DNA of 64,000 nt, from the NCBI RefSeq assembly GCF_003473485.1, contig NC_053043.1:38354576-38418575 (forward strand). The letters run 5' to 3'. The position numbers and the translations under genes are program-made. Below are positions 1-10,713 of the stretch, one piece after another. The stretch's first letter is position 1. The number at the start of each line of letters is the position of its first letter. Under the pieces are notes generated by a model. It saw only the letters and a program-made list of their open reading frames with translations, did no database searches and had not been told where the DNA came from. This stretch comes from Medicago truncatula. Taxonomy: Eukaryota; Streptophyta; Magnoliopsida; Fabales; Fabaceae.

Positions 1-1917
1 TACCTCAGAACAACAATTGATGCTTTTCTCTCAAAATCATTCTTCATCTCATCTCTCTCCTTTTCACTTCATCTCTCTATCTATCTCTCTCGCTCTAATC
101 GCCGGAAACTTGAGATAACGGTGGCGATAACATAATGAAGAGGAAGAGAAGTAGATTGAATGATGATTGACCAAAATATATGTCGAACTGGGGCGAAGAT
201 GGTGGGGGTATCGTGAGAGTTTTTGTTGGTGGTGAATATGTGGAATGGTGAATAGGTGAAATAGTTTTGACAGTTGCATCAAGCGGGATAGCTGGAGAAT
301 TTCAGATTGGGTAAACTTTTATCCCCCATTGTGTTGCTAACAATGGTGCAGTGTGTATGCATCTTTATGAGAGTATGAGGTCCAAGTATCGAAATTGGCA
401 TATCAATGCTTTACGTTTATTTGTCAATTGGGTTTTCTTTTAATATTTCCGTAAATTGATAATATTGATAGGCTCATTGATGGAAGGATAAAAGTTTACA
501 GAGAGGGAAATGAGAATGGGGGATAAAAACCTGTTGCTTTATAACTTTATCAACCAAATATTCTACTTTTATTGTTTAATTATTATCTAAACTTATTCTG
601 AGCATGCTTCAGACTAACATCGTTTACACTTTCAAGTTTGATGGGCTCAATGCTTGCTTCTTAACTTCATCTTCCATATCTTATAGCATGAAAACTTACC
701 TCACACAACCACCTATCATGGGAATGTGTAACTAATACATTTTATAATGCAGATCTATCTTTCTCCTCTATATACATGTGCTTTGTTTGAGGCAGATCAG
801 ACAATTGGTATTTTTCCTAATCTCTCTACACTTCATTTGTATTTTTCTATCATTGCTTACTCTCTTTTTTCATTGAATCTTATTCTTTGTGTGAGGTTTC
901 TGAAAAGTGCAGGTGAGGTAATGTGGGTTTGTGAGTTATTTTTTTAAAGACTTATTTTGCCAATCACACAAGATTTGGAGTTTATTTACGATTGGCAAAT
1001 CACATAGTAATGGTCTTCACTTATCAATTAATTTCGGATTGGATTCTATACTTTTTGGTTGAGTTCTTGATCTGTAGACAATGCTTCGGTTCCTGTTGGA
1101 TGCATCTCATTTGATTATGTGCGGTCTTTTTGCCTTGAGTTAGCCTGTCATTGAGTTGAAGTACCTCAGTCTGAGTGGTGTGTTCCAGTTTTAGCAGTGT
1201 TGAGATATGCATATTGTTTTCGGATTTTGGCTGCTGTATTTTGAGTGGGGAGTTGATGTATCCATCAGTAGAGATGTGAATTGCAAACTATCCATTTCAG
1301 GCTATTTTTCTGCTCAGCAAATTTGTTTGGACTGTTGCTGTATTTTGTGAGAGGTGTCTTATAATTATGCATCTCATGCTTCTTTTAGGCAGCAATTACC
1401 TCTGTTTGTTTTGTTTACGAAGTTTAGGTGATCAAGTTTCTTTCAACTTAAGCATAAGAATATGTGTTTTGATCAAGTTTTGAGTGGTTTTGGTGTTATA
1501 TCTCTCTTTTGTTTGGCACATTGTAAAGGTGTAATTTGGTTATGTGATCAACTTATTAGCGTTGAACACTTCTGTAAACTATAATTATGCTGAAATATTT
1601 TAATATATTTTTGTTACAAACTATATACGATAAATTTATCTTTTCTGAGGTTACGTCGAAATACAATTTTTCACATTGAATTTATACAACAAATTTTCCA
1701 CGTATCAGCCATACTTCATATATATGACATAGTTGACATAGTTTTTTTTTTTTTTTTGAGAGCATAGTTGACATAGTTATTGATGTGCTTATAGTTTTTT
1801 ATTGATAAAAAGGGTTATTAAGTTATGAAAACACATTGCATAAATAGATTGAATCATACTTGAAATAGTACAGCTTGGGCAATTGTATGTGGCTGTTTCC
1901 ACAGTTACATTCAGAGA
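1..1917. other. No confident gene; AT-rich non-coding DNA
   Basis: No family, RNA gene or transposon terminus is recognised here. The first 130 bases are pyrimidine-rich (CTCTCT runs) and could be leader-like sequence, but no convincing coding exon follows. Short open frames of about 60-70 codons are of low complexity and are not supported. There is a T-homopolymer near 1742. Confidence 0.5.
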
Positions 1918-2037
1918 ATGATTGAAGATATTAACAAAGACGGCAAAGATACAGATGAGACCTCTAACGTAATCTATGAAGAAGATGAGACCTCTAACGT
2001 AGTCTACGAAATAGTATTTCGAAATGTCAGGATATGA
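1918..2037 (+). CDS. Weak candidate small 3' exon with a 10-residue tandem repeat
   Basis: An open frame of 39 codons starts at ATG 1918 and ends at TGA 2035-2037. It is acidic and contains a 10-residue unit repeated twice in tandem, of the form DETSNV(I/V)YE, matching a 30-bp DNA repeat at 1951-1980 and 1981-2010. The frame stays open a little upstream, and a pyrimidine-AG (ttccacag near 1904) could be a splice acceptor, so this may be the last exon of a gene rather than a complete one. I do not recognise the family. Chance is quite possible at this length. It lies just upstream of the Helitron 3' end and may be cargo of that element. Confidence 0.2.
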   Translation: MIEDINKDGKDTDETSNVIYEEDETSNVVYEIVFRNVRI

Positions 2038-2154
2038 CTATCTCAAACAATTAGTAATGTATTATGTAATATGGTTTATACTATAATTTAATCTAATTTT
2101 TCAACATTCAATTTAGATTCCATGCTATAGTATATCAAATAGTACAGCTTATAA

Positions 2155-2185
2155 GACCCGTGCGGCGCACGGGTCGGCTATCTAG
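2155..2185 (+). mobile_element. Helitron 3' terminus (hairpin plus CTAG)
   Basis: A 9-bp perfect stem, GACCCGTGC (2155-2163) and GCACGGGTC (2167-2175), has a 3-base loop and is followed 7 bases later by CTAG (2182-2185) and a T. A GC-rich hairpin just before CTRR, with insertion in front of T, is the hallmark of plant Helitron 3' ends. No matching 5' TC terminus was identified, so the length of the element is unknown; it should extend leftwards. No Rep/helicase coding was seen. Confidence 0.55.
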
Positions 2186-2197
2186 TTTTTCTCTTAT

Positions 2198-2755
2198 AAC
2201 CTTTAGTATGTTAACCTAAAATTGTAATCACTTTTCCCTCCTTTAAAACCTAACTACATTTCCTGATTCCTCTCCTCCAAACCCTAACCATGATTTTCTA
2301 ATTTCCCTCCTCCTAAAACCTATCTAATTGATTTCCATATTTTAATATTTTAACCTAAAATATTTTCTAATTCCCCTCCTCCAAACCTTAACCATGATTT
2401 CCTAATTTCCCTCCTCCTAAAACTTATGTAATTGATTTCCATATTTTATTATTTTAATTTAATATTTTAATATGTTAACCTAAAATTGTAACCCCTTTTC
2501 CCTCCTTCAAAACCTAACTATATTTCCTAATTCCCCTCCTCCAAACCCTAACCATGATTTCCTAATTTCCATCCTCCTAAAACCTATCTAATTGATTTCC
2601 ATATTTTAATATTTTAACCTAAAATTGTAACCACTTTTCCCTCCTTCAAAACCTAATCATATTTCCTAATTCCCCTCCTCCAAACCCTAACCATGATCTC
2701 CTAATTTCCCTCCTCCTAAAACTTATCTAATTGATTTCCATATTTTCTGTTGCCA
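2198..2755. repeat. Tandem array, ~140-bp unit, about four copies
   Basis: A unit containing the motifs ttaacctaaaattgtaa, cccctcctccaaaccctaac and attgatttccatatttta recurs at about 2211, 2351 (shortened), 2476 and 2615. Copies differ by scattered substitutions and one deletion. The array starts just after the Helitron CTAG end. Confidence 0.75.
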
Positions 2756-2780
2756 TATTTTCTGTTTAACCCTTATCACC

Positions 2781-2848
2781 TTCCTACTCTTTCTCCTTGA
2801 TCTTAAACAACTTATTCCTACTCTTTCTCCTTGATCTTAAACAACTTC
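2781..2848. repeat. 34-bp direct tandem duplication
   Basis: A 34-bp unit with the core ctctttctccttgatctt occurs twice in a row (2781-2814 and 2815-2848), almost identical, directly downstream of the 140-bp array. Confidence 0.8.
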
Positions 2849-2972
2849 TACAATTAACACTTATCAAAACCCAAATCTCTTAATCCTACACCCTAATTTA
2901 ATCCTTTCTCCTAAACCGAAATCTCTTTTCAATACCCATACCTTTCTTTTAAACCAAAATTTTTTAATCAAC

Positions 2973-3365
2973 ATGGGTTCCAGAAACATTGAGACTTTGT
3001 TGTCATACCACTGCCTGACTCGAAATCATTCTTTCAATCCCTTTCAATCTTTTGTAGGTCCGTTGGTGAAAAACCCTGTTTCCGATCTTGACAAAGTAAT
3101 CAACAAGCTGAGAATGAAATACAGATCATATATCGTTGAATATGACATTGATGTTGTATGTGTTTGCTGTGAAATATACCTATTCTTAATTATTTGCATT
3201 CTATTTTTCAATGTTTGTACTGTTTCTATTTTATTAACGTTTGTGATGTTTCTGTTTGTTATTTTTTTGGGGTGCAGTGTGCTTGCCAAACATATTTGCT
3301 ATTTTCTGTTTGTTATTTTTTTTAGGGTGATTTTGGAGATCAAATTGGACGTTATGCAATCTTGA
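2973..3365 (+). CDS. Unrecognised open frame, 130 codons, doubtful
   Basis: The frame opens with ATG 2973 after a C/T-rich, leader-like stretch and ends at 3365. The first ~60 residues have ordinary composition (LVKNPVSDLDKVINKLRMKY is part of it). The rest is very hydrophobic and Cys/Phe/Ile-rich, which looks like translated intron. A possible donor (gttgtatg near 3153) would end the plausible coding part. I do not recognise a family. It may be a short first exon of an unknown or captured gene, or chance. Confidence 0.2.
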   Translation: MGSRNIETLLSYHCLTRNHSFNPFQSFVGPLVKNPVSDLDKVINKLRMKYRSYIVEYDIDVVCVCCEIYLFLIICILFFNVCTVSILLTFVMFLFVIFLGCSVLAKHICYFLFVIFFRVILEIKLDVMQS

Positions 3366-3380
3366 CATAACTTTAATACT

Positions 3381-3497
3381 ATTCATGCTTTTAGATTTAG
3401 AAAAAGTGAACTCATCGAATGCTTAAAATGTGATATTTTTTTATTCATTTGATAAACTATAATACTGAACGAGTTCACTTTTTCTAAAAGCATGAAT
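3381..3497. mobile_element. Small fold-back MITE-like palindrome
   Basis: The left arm (from attcatgcttttaga) and right arm (ending tctaaaagcatgaat) are inverted repeats of about 27 bp enclosing ~60 bp. No coding. Target duplications are not clear, so the superfamily is not assigned. Confidence 0.5.
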
Positions 3498-3587
3498 ACC
3501 CTGTTATTTATTTACAAAGGTGACAATTTTATAATTAGTTTTTTATTGCTCTGTTAAATTATTATTTTTTTAACTATTTACTCTTCT

Positions 3588-3730
3588 ATCCCGTGAGCGT
3601 AGCTCAGTTGACAGAAACATGCATTATTATATGTAGGGATCGGGGTTCGAACCTCGGACACCCCACTTATTCACCTTGAAAAAAATAAATTCTAGCCTAG
3701 TGGCTACTTAACCAAAAATTAAAAAAAAAA
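3588..3730 (+). mobile_element. tRNA-derived SINE with 15-bp target-site duplications
   Basis: The element has a tRNA-like head with an A box (tagctcagttg) and a B box (ggttcgaacc), a short body and an A-rich tail. It is flanked by a perfect 15-bp direct repeat, ACTATTTACTCTTCT, at 3573-3587 and 3731-3745. Such duplications result from LINE-assisted insertion, and their perfection suggests a fairly recent event. The head is not a functional tRNA because no acceptor stem closes. Confidence 0.9.
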
Positions 3731-3745
3731 ACTATTTACTCTTCT

Positions 3746-4107
3746 TGCTATATACTCAATAAAATTCATTTGAAGTTTTTTTTAAGAAGGTAAACTAGCC
3801 CATTAAAATAGGCACTTTAAGATTTCAAACCAACAACACCACCACAACTCTATTAAGGCTTGAGACACCTTTAATTCAATATGCTTTGTTTAAAGATGTT
3901 AATCATATAAAAATATGATTTATTTTTGTTTGTAGGTTTCTCATTTCAATATTCTAAATCTATTCAGTTATTTCGTGGTTTTTAATAGACATGTGGATTC
4001 AAAAGTTATTTCATAATTTATGTTTTAAATCATGTACTTTATTTAATTGAATTATATAACTTAACATCAACTATTTTATTTGATATACTTTATTCTTATA
4101 TATCTAG
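3746..4107. other. No gene seen
   Basis: AT-rich sequence between the SINE and the LTR element remnant. No coding, terminus or repeat was recognised. Confidence 0.5.
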
Positions 4108-4415
4108 TTCTATGAAACACTGACCGTCTTTTGTTAGTCTATTTGTTATTCTGTTGATTATCTATTTTGTTAACATGATATCGAGAGCTTATTTCGATCC
4201 GCCTTGAACTACTCGTCGTTTCCGTTATCGAATTCCCAAAAAGTTTGGGATTGTGTTTGGTTTGTATTGATTATATTAATCGTGATTTGGTTATCTGCCG
4301 TTTCTATTTGGGTTTGCGGAATCATTGATAGTTTTTTAGAATTATTTGCCATTCGGATTGTTCATGTTGAGATTTGGCTTCAAATTTGTGGTCTGGAAGA
4401 ACAGAGAAATCGTGA

Positions 4416-4610
4416 CACGAATTTGGCATCGTGACACGATTTTGTGATGCCGTGAGCTGGTTTGCAGGGTGCCAAATCTTGACACGATCTTGAGGAATCG
4501 TGACACGATTTGAAAACTTGCTCGTTAAGTTTCCATGATAAGGACTGGTCGTACCTTGGGACGTACGCTCCAATCGTGACACGACCTGGAAATCGTGACA
4601 CGATTTTATC
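4416..4610. repeat. Cluster of near-palindromic aatcgtgacacgatt motifs
   Basis: The motif (A)ATCGTGACACGA recurs about five or six times, irregularly spaced, in the interior of the LTR element. Each copy is close to palindromic. The role is unknown. Confidence 0.7.
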
Positions 4611-5790
4611 AGTGGAGGGCTAGTATTTAAGTGTTCTTGTGCAGATTTTGAAGGGAGATGGAAGAGAGAGAAACTTGGGAAATCAAAGGGAGTAACTCTA
4701 GGGTTTAGAGTCTTTGATTAGAGCTTCTCTTGGGTTTGGAAACATGGTAAACACCTTGGTGAGTGAAAATCATTGAGTGTCTTGGTGAGATTGGAAAAGG
4801 GTAGAAATTAGGGTTGTTCTTTGTGAACTTGTCAAATCTAATTTCTTGTAACTCTTTTGTATCTCTTTTGTAAGAACTCATTGATAGTGGATTCGAGAGT
4901 TCAATCTCTCCTCCAGAGTAGGTCAAGTTTGGACCGAACTGGGTGAACAATCTCTTTGGTGTCCTTGTTTTCCTCTTCCCTCTCCTTTTATCTTGTGCTT
5001 GTGTTTTATGCTTTTCACTTTGTTTCCTAGATTAGATCTAGGTGTTGTTATTGTTGATTATTGCTTGCACCCACTTTGTTAGTGGTTACTACTTTCCTTT
5101 GCTCCACACATCTTACTTTGTATTGGTGTGGTTTTGAGATCGGAATTCACAACAGTTCATGTTGAAGGAAGATTTGCAAAGCAACTGACACACGTGGCTG
5201 GTAATTGATATTGCAAGAGGTTGGAGTTTTGGAATTTGTGAGTTTGGTTAACTTTTCCATCCAAGTGTTTTCTTGCTTTTTATGTGGATTGTTGGAGTTG
5301 AACACGTGAGGCTTTCTTCTCACACGTCAAGCTTCCTTTTTCTCTTTAGCGTTTGGTTTTGTTTTCTCGGTTTGATTTCTATTGATTTTGTTTGGGTTCT
5401 TTGGTTAATCATCTCTTTGTTGGTACAATGATTCGTCCCTTTGATTTATTGTTCTTAATGTTTTGTGTTCGGATTAGTTTGAAGTTTTGGTTTATTTGTT
5501 TGAATCTAGTTTTCTATTTGTAGGTTGGTTGAGTCTTAGGGTGTTTTTATGGCATATATGGTGTTTGGGTTCAGCTTTGCACTCCTTGTCTCAATATTTT
5601 ATTGAGTGTTCGTGTGTTTATTTGTGTTTGTGCTTGATTAATTGGTTGTTCGTCTCTGGTAGCTTTGGTTCAGCTTGTCTCTATTCGTTTCGGATCGTTT
5701 TAGTTCTTCAAGTTGTCTTGATTTGGTTTTGTTCGGTTTAGTTTGGTTTAGTTTGATTTTGCTTTCGTTTGGTTCAATTTGTTTGTTTGG

Positions 5791-6080
5791 TGGGTCAAGT
5801 GCTCACAATTTGGTTATTTTTTTGGTGGGTCAAGTGCTCACAATTTGGTTGTTTGGTGAGTCGATTAGTTGTTTGGTGAGTCGAGTTCTCACACTTTGAT
5901 TCCCTTTTGGTTCTTCTGATTGCATTGCACTTCTCCCATTTTTGGTCCTTCTGATTGCATTGCACTTCTCCCCCTTTTGGTTCTTCTGATTGTATTGCAC
6001 TTCTCCCTCATTTTAGTTCTTCTGATTGATTGCATTTCTCTCCCCTTTTGATTCTTCTGATTGCACTTCTCCCACTTTTG
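5791..6080. repeat. Short direct repeats in the LTR element interior
   Basis: Two families of short direct repeats: gggtcaagtgctcacaattt twice near 5790-5850, and ttctgattg-cattgcacttctccc about four or five times between 5916 and 6075. Both lie in the non-coding interior of the 4108-6555 element. Confidence 0.7.
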
Positions 6081-6277
6081 CTTCTCTCTACTGGTTCTTT
6101 TGTTTGGATGGTTCTCTCTTTGATTGGTTGATGATGATGATTCTTGCTGCTCTCTCTACGAAAATAACTCACTTTAGTTGCTGCTCTCCAATGGTTTGCT
6201 AACAGCTGATTCAGTTTATTTTTCTAGGTTAATTGGTAACAAGCTTAAAGCTTAGTAAGCTTCAGCTTGAGGGGTAG

Positions 6278-6555
6278 TGTTAGATCTTTATATTATTTAG
6301 TATGTTTTTTCGTATTTTGTTTGACAAACTAACAATGCTTCTTGTTGACTCATTGTAAGTTTGAGGGTAAATGTTAGATAATAAAGTATTGAGCTTAAGT
6401 TATTGTGTCTTTATATTAGTAAGTTAGAGTCCATTAAGATTTATTATATATTCTCTTATAACCTTTTGTAATGAAAAGCAATTGATATTCTATGAAACCA
6501 TAGCCGTCTTTTGTTAGTCTCTTTGTTATTCTGTTGATAATCTATTTTGTTAACA
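6278..6555 (+). repeat. Right LTR (278 bp) of the Copia-like remnant
   Basis: It starts TGTTAGATC directly after a purine-rich tract (cttgaggggtag) and ends TTAACA. Its last 68 bp pair with the left LTR stub at 4108-4175. Confidence 0.7.
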
Positions 6556-8085
6556 ATAAAATGGCTTAGGTTAAGGTGAGATATATTTAGAAAAGTAGGC
6601 TAACAAAATTTTTGGAGTTAGCTCCTAAGAATTCCCTAAATGAAATACTTCTTTCCAACTTGTAGCTTTGATTCACAATGTCACAACCAGTACCGTTTAG
6701 CCCGGCTTCTTTTCAGCTTCTCTACATTTTTAAGGAGAAGTTAGGTCAAACACAATATCAAGAAAGTACCTTCGAAAAGAAGTACTTTTTTAGAATGCAT
6801 AAAATTGAATGGAATGAGCTTTAACCAAAAGTTGTTGAATGTTACTTCAAAAAACTACTTCTCCGTAATTTATTTCACAAGCGTCTCTATTCAACTCACG
6901 TTGATAACCTTTTCTTTTATTTTTTAATATTATATTTCAATTTGTTTTTTCTTCCATTTAATTTTTTTTAACCGGTCCATATAATTTGTTTAAAGGAGGA
7001 TCAATTCAATTTTATTATCTTTTTATCACTTATATATTTAATTTTAATATCGTTTAATTATCACAACTTCAAAAATATTTTTATTCATGCTGTCATTGAA
7101 TGACACCAAATATTTTTATTCCCTTTCTCCAACCTCACAAATACACACACACACACACCCGTCAAAAAAAAAAATCACACACACGCACGCACACATTAGC
7201 GTTTAGAGTAACATTTTATGTCTGTATGTCTGTTTTTTTGTTACGCTAATGCGTATAATTTTTTAGTGTTGCGTAATGTATATAATTATTTTTATAAAAT
7301 TTTGATTTTAATTAAAAGTACAAGTACATATTTATACTTATATATATTTTACACATTTATATTGTACCAAACTATGCATATCTTTTTCTTATTAAAAAAC
7401 TAAACATATCTTTTTCAATGACACCAACAATGTAACAAATATAATATCATATAATATAAATTCTTATCTTTTTAAATGACACCAACAATGAAACCTAACA
7501 GCTTTAACTTTTTCTTTAAATGGCTTTATTTTAACTTTGTTTTAAAGTAACTTTAAGACCGAAAAAAAGTCTGGCCAAACGGTATCAATGTTTATGAGGT
7601 AGTAGCTTTTATGCCAAACAATAAAATGGATACTAGTAGATCTACATATTCTTTTTTTTTAAGGCACCAAACTTTTGTTTGCTCTTGTTTTTCAAATATT
7701 TTTTTGGTAGACCATCGGTTTTTATGTTTTATCTACATTTTTATTTTTCATTTTTTTATTACCAAGTTCTACTAGTACCCCACCTCAAACTTAAGATGTT
7801 TCTAATTTCAAAGAGTAATCTCAAACTTAATTTCAAACCACGACAAATATTTCACTAGTCTATCAAACTTCGAAGAAACCAGACTGATATATTACTGTAG
7901 GGTTCAATACTTGTGATGCGTTGCCTAAGTAACATTGTGAAAAACAGTCTTTAGTTAGTACTAACAACTTAAGTCGCCTAAGTTGCCTAACTAACTATGA
8001 TTTTTTGTAGACCAACGATTCAAGTTGCCTAAGTTGCATTTTGTTAAATATGTGATCTTTGTAAAATAAAACAAGAAAATCTCAA
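6556..8085. other. No gene seen; AT-rich spacer with a CA microsatellite
   Basis: No coding region was recognised. A CA microsatellite with an adjoining A-run and more CA lies near 7141-7193. The stretch is otherwise AT-rich and low in complexity. Confidence 0.5.
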
Positions 8086-9045
8086 AGACAAGGGTGTACA
8101 TATGTTTTTATTTGTATATTGTCTTACGTAAAGTGATGGGGTGGAGCAGAGCAACTAAAAATAGGGTAGTCTTATGGAAATTTTAGTTTGCCTTTTTTAA
8201 TAGTGAGGTGTGAGTTGTCTTATGGAATTTTTTACCAAATTTTGTCAATGTTTAGCAGTGATTAATGGCGGTTGATTATCTTGTGATAGGTAAGGTGAAT
8301 TCTCTCTTTTCAACTGGATTTTCTTCATACGTAAAAGAACATCTAATCGTTTGAACTGGTGTTTTGTTAGTGTCTAATAATTTTTTTTAAATGTGTTAAT
8401 TTAAAAAAAAAAAATCACACAAACATTACAAAAATACTTTTTAAAAATAAAAAATGGAGCTTCTGATTGAGATAAAAGACATTAAAATAAATCATGTCGA
8501 CAGCAACAATAGTAATTATATTTGTTTTTTTCAAATAGGCAATACAAATTTGAACGAGGTTCCGAAGTTTTATCTCATTAAAGAAATCTCCGAAGATTAA
8601 TAGGCAATACAAATAGGCAATAGTAATTAAAATAAATCATGTCCACAATAAAATAACAAATCTCACTGACAAGGGTGTACACATGTTTTTATTTGGATAT
8701 TGTCTTATGTAAAGTGATGGTGTGGAGCAGATCAGCTTAAATTATATGGTTTTCCCTATAAAAAAAACTAAAAATATAGGGTTTGAATATTTTAGCCCCC
8801 CTTTTTTAACGTTAAGGTATTGAGTTGTCTTGTGGATTTTTTTTTTTACCAATGTTTAGCAGTGATTAATGTCTTGCGATTAACTTGTGAGGGGTAAGGT
8901 GAATTCTCTCTTTTCAACTGAATTTTTTTTCATACATAACAGAATATCTAACCACTTGAACTTATATATTGTCAGTGTCTAATCATTTTTTTAAAATGTG
9001 TTAATTATAAAATAAAATAAAAATCACACAAACATTGGAAAAAGA
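8086..9045. repeat. Diverged direct duplication, ~360-bp units
   Basis: The segment at about 8086-8445 recurs at about 8667-9045. Shared landmarks in the same order are caagggtgtaca, gtaaagtgatgg, tttagcagtgattaatg and gaattctctcttttcaactg. Copies differ by many substitutions and small indels, so this is older than the large block duplication. Confidence 0.7.
8466..8600. repeat. Dispersed copy of the sequence that starts both duplicated blocks
   Basis: Landmarks such as ttaaaataaatcat, acaatagtaattatatt and aaataggcaatacaaatt match the first ~120 bp of block A (10080-10195) and block B (24037-24152). The edge of the large duplication therefore lies at a pre-existing repeat. Confidence 0.65.
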
Positions 9046-9507
9046 CTTTTTAAAAATAAAAAATGGAAATTCTAAAGTCCTAAAAAAGAGGTTTCAATCA
9101 ATGTTCCACAAATCGAGTGTTAACTCGCTGAGTTTACGTTTTTGGTACCAAAATCGTGTTAAATCTGATGTAAACTGGATTTCTTGTAAAATCGGAATGT
9201 TTGACGAGTTTGACTCGAGTTAACTCGACCGAGTTTACGTTGAAAAAAAATTTAAGAAAAAATTTTGCCGTTTTTTTGACCCATTTTATTTCAAAGCCCA
9301 ATTCATTTAGAGGAAGAGGGAGGAAAAATATTATGGGTAATAGGACTGATATTAGTTGAAACTATCGAATAGATGTTAATGGTGATGCTAGAAAAGTAAA
9401 ATATAGTTTATTGCCAAAAAGTCATCTCTGGTGATGCTAGAAAAGTAAAATCATGTTATGGAACTTTAAAAAGATTGATCTTTTGAAGAAATTAACTAGT
9501 TTATTTT

Positions 9508-9716
9508 TTGGATAGTTTTATTAACAACTTTAGGAACTTGTGAAACTTGCTTTTTTGGATGGTTAAGACTTAAGAGTCTTATGAAACTTATGATTTTGAA
9601 AGTTTATTTGTATTTTGATATTTAGTTGGACATGATGTTTCATAAGACTCTTAAGTCTTAACCATCAAAAAAATCAAGTTTCACAAGTTCCTAAATTGTT
9701 AATAAAACTATTCAAA
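9508..9716. mobile_element. Fold-back MITE, long inverted arms
   Basis: A left arm of about 80 bp beginning at atagttttattaacaa is repeated inverted in the right arm ending ttgttaataaaactat. Landmarks gttaagacttaagagtct and agactcttaagtcttaac pair. The arms enclose ~50 bp. No coding. Confidence 0.75.
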
Positions 9717-9890
9717 GGGTCATGCTAACTTGTGCCCTAAAGGCACATGTTAAAGAACCTAAAAAGAGCAAATTTACATTGGAAAACATAATAGTTTGAC
9801 TTTTCAGAAGTTGAATGCACGACTTTTAATACATATATTTCTATAATGAGTTCCTTAACATGTGCCCTTGAGGGCACAAGTTAATATTAT
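9717..9890. mobile_element. MITE with ~38-bp terminal inverted repeats
   Basis: The left end contains taacttgtgccctaaaggc and the right end gcccttgagggcacaagtta; they pair as imperfect inverted repeats of about 38 bp. It directly abuts the previous fold-back, so one may have inserted beside or into the other. Non-coding. Confidence 0.7.
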
Positions 9891-10322
9891 ATTAGTTTAC
9901 ATATATATGTCATGTAAATAATATATTTTATTTTAATTTAATTTAAGGTAAACTCGTACGAGTTCTCAACTCGAGTTTACTTAGGCAAAACGAGTTGAGG
10001 CAAACTCTTAAGATGTAAAACCTTGGTTCCAATTTTGAACTTTTTAACTAAACAAGCATTTTGTTTCTTTTTTCTAATTAAGATAAAAGAAATTAAAATA
10101 AATCATATTCACAACAATAATAGTAATTATATTTTTATTTTCAAATAGGCAATACAAATTGGATAGAGGCTCCAAAGTTTTATCTCATTCATTTGTTAAG
10201 TCAAATAAACCAATGGTTGAAACTCAAAATATGAGCAAGTCTTTCTCATTCCAAATATAACAAATTCCATAATTAGTTAATTACCACACACAAACGATTG
10301 GACCAAGATTTTTGCATGCTCC

Positions 10323-10329
10323 TATATAA
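10323..10329 (+). promoter_or_regulatory. TATA box of Ole e 1-like gene A1
   Basis: TATATAA about 90 bp upstream of the start codon, inside a promoter segment conserved in all four paralogues (ttgcatgctcctatata). Confidence 0.65.
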
Positions 10330-10419
10330 GACTTGGTAATATCCCATTGTTTTTCATCACAAGGGGAAATCAAAAAGCAGAACAATAAATCAGCAAACAA
10401 CAATAAGTAAATAAATAAA

Positions 10420-10658
10420 ATGACAAGGTCATTTGTTGTCGTTGCTCTCATTGTTTCTGCTTTTTGCTTCTCATCTGTCTTGGCTGCTCGTGTTACACCA
10501 AATGATGTACCAACAACTAATGCAGCAGCAAATAAAGATGATTTTTTCATTGTTGTTGGCCAAATCTACTGTGATCCTTGCGGCTTCCAATTTGAGTCAA
10601 GACTTAGCAAACCCCTAGCAGGTAATAACAACAATATTTTCTAGCCCATAATTTATCA

Positions 10659-10713
<55 letters not shown>

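Larger units (their letters stand above)
4108..6555 (+). mobile_element. Broken Copia-like LTR retrotransposon, non-coding interior
   Basis: Fossil element. A complete right-hand LTR (6278-6555, TG...CA) has its last 68 bp repeated at 4108-4175, so the left LTR survives only as a stub. A primer-binding-like site follows the stub at 4176 (related to TGGTATCAGAGC), and a purine-rich tract precedes the right LTR. The ~2.1-kb interior has no gag-pol reading frame, which suggests a non-autonomous (LARD-like) member. No target duplication is detectable because the left end is lost. At least one large break; moderately old by the divergence of the LTR remains. Confidence 0.7.

Noticed and set aside
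3591-3665. tRNA gene
   Set aside because: A and B boxes are present but no acceptor stem or anticodon arm folds, and the sequence continues into a body and A-tail with target duplications: it is a SINE head.
5487-5899. Membrane-protein open frames
   Set aside because: T-rich low-complexity sequence in the non-coding interior of an LTR element; no conserved domain.
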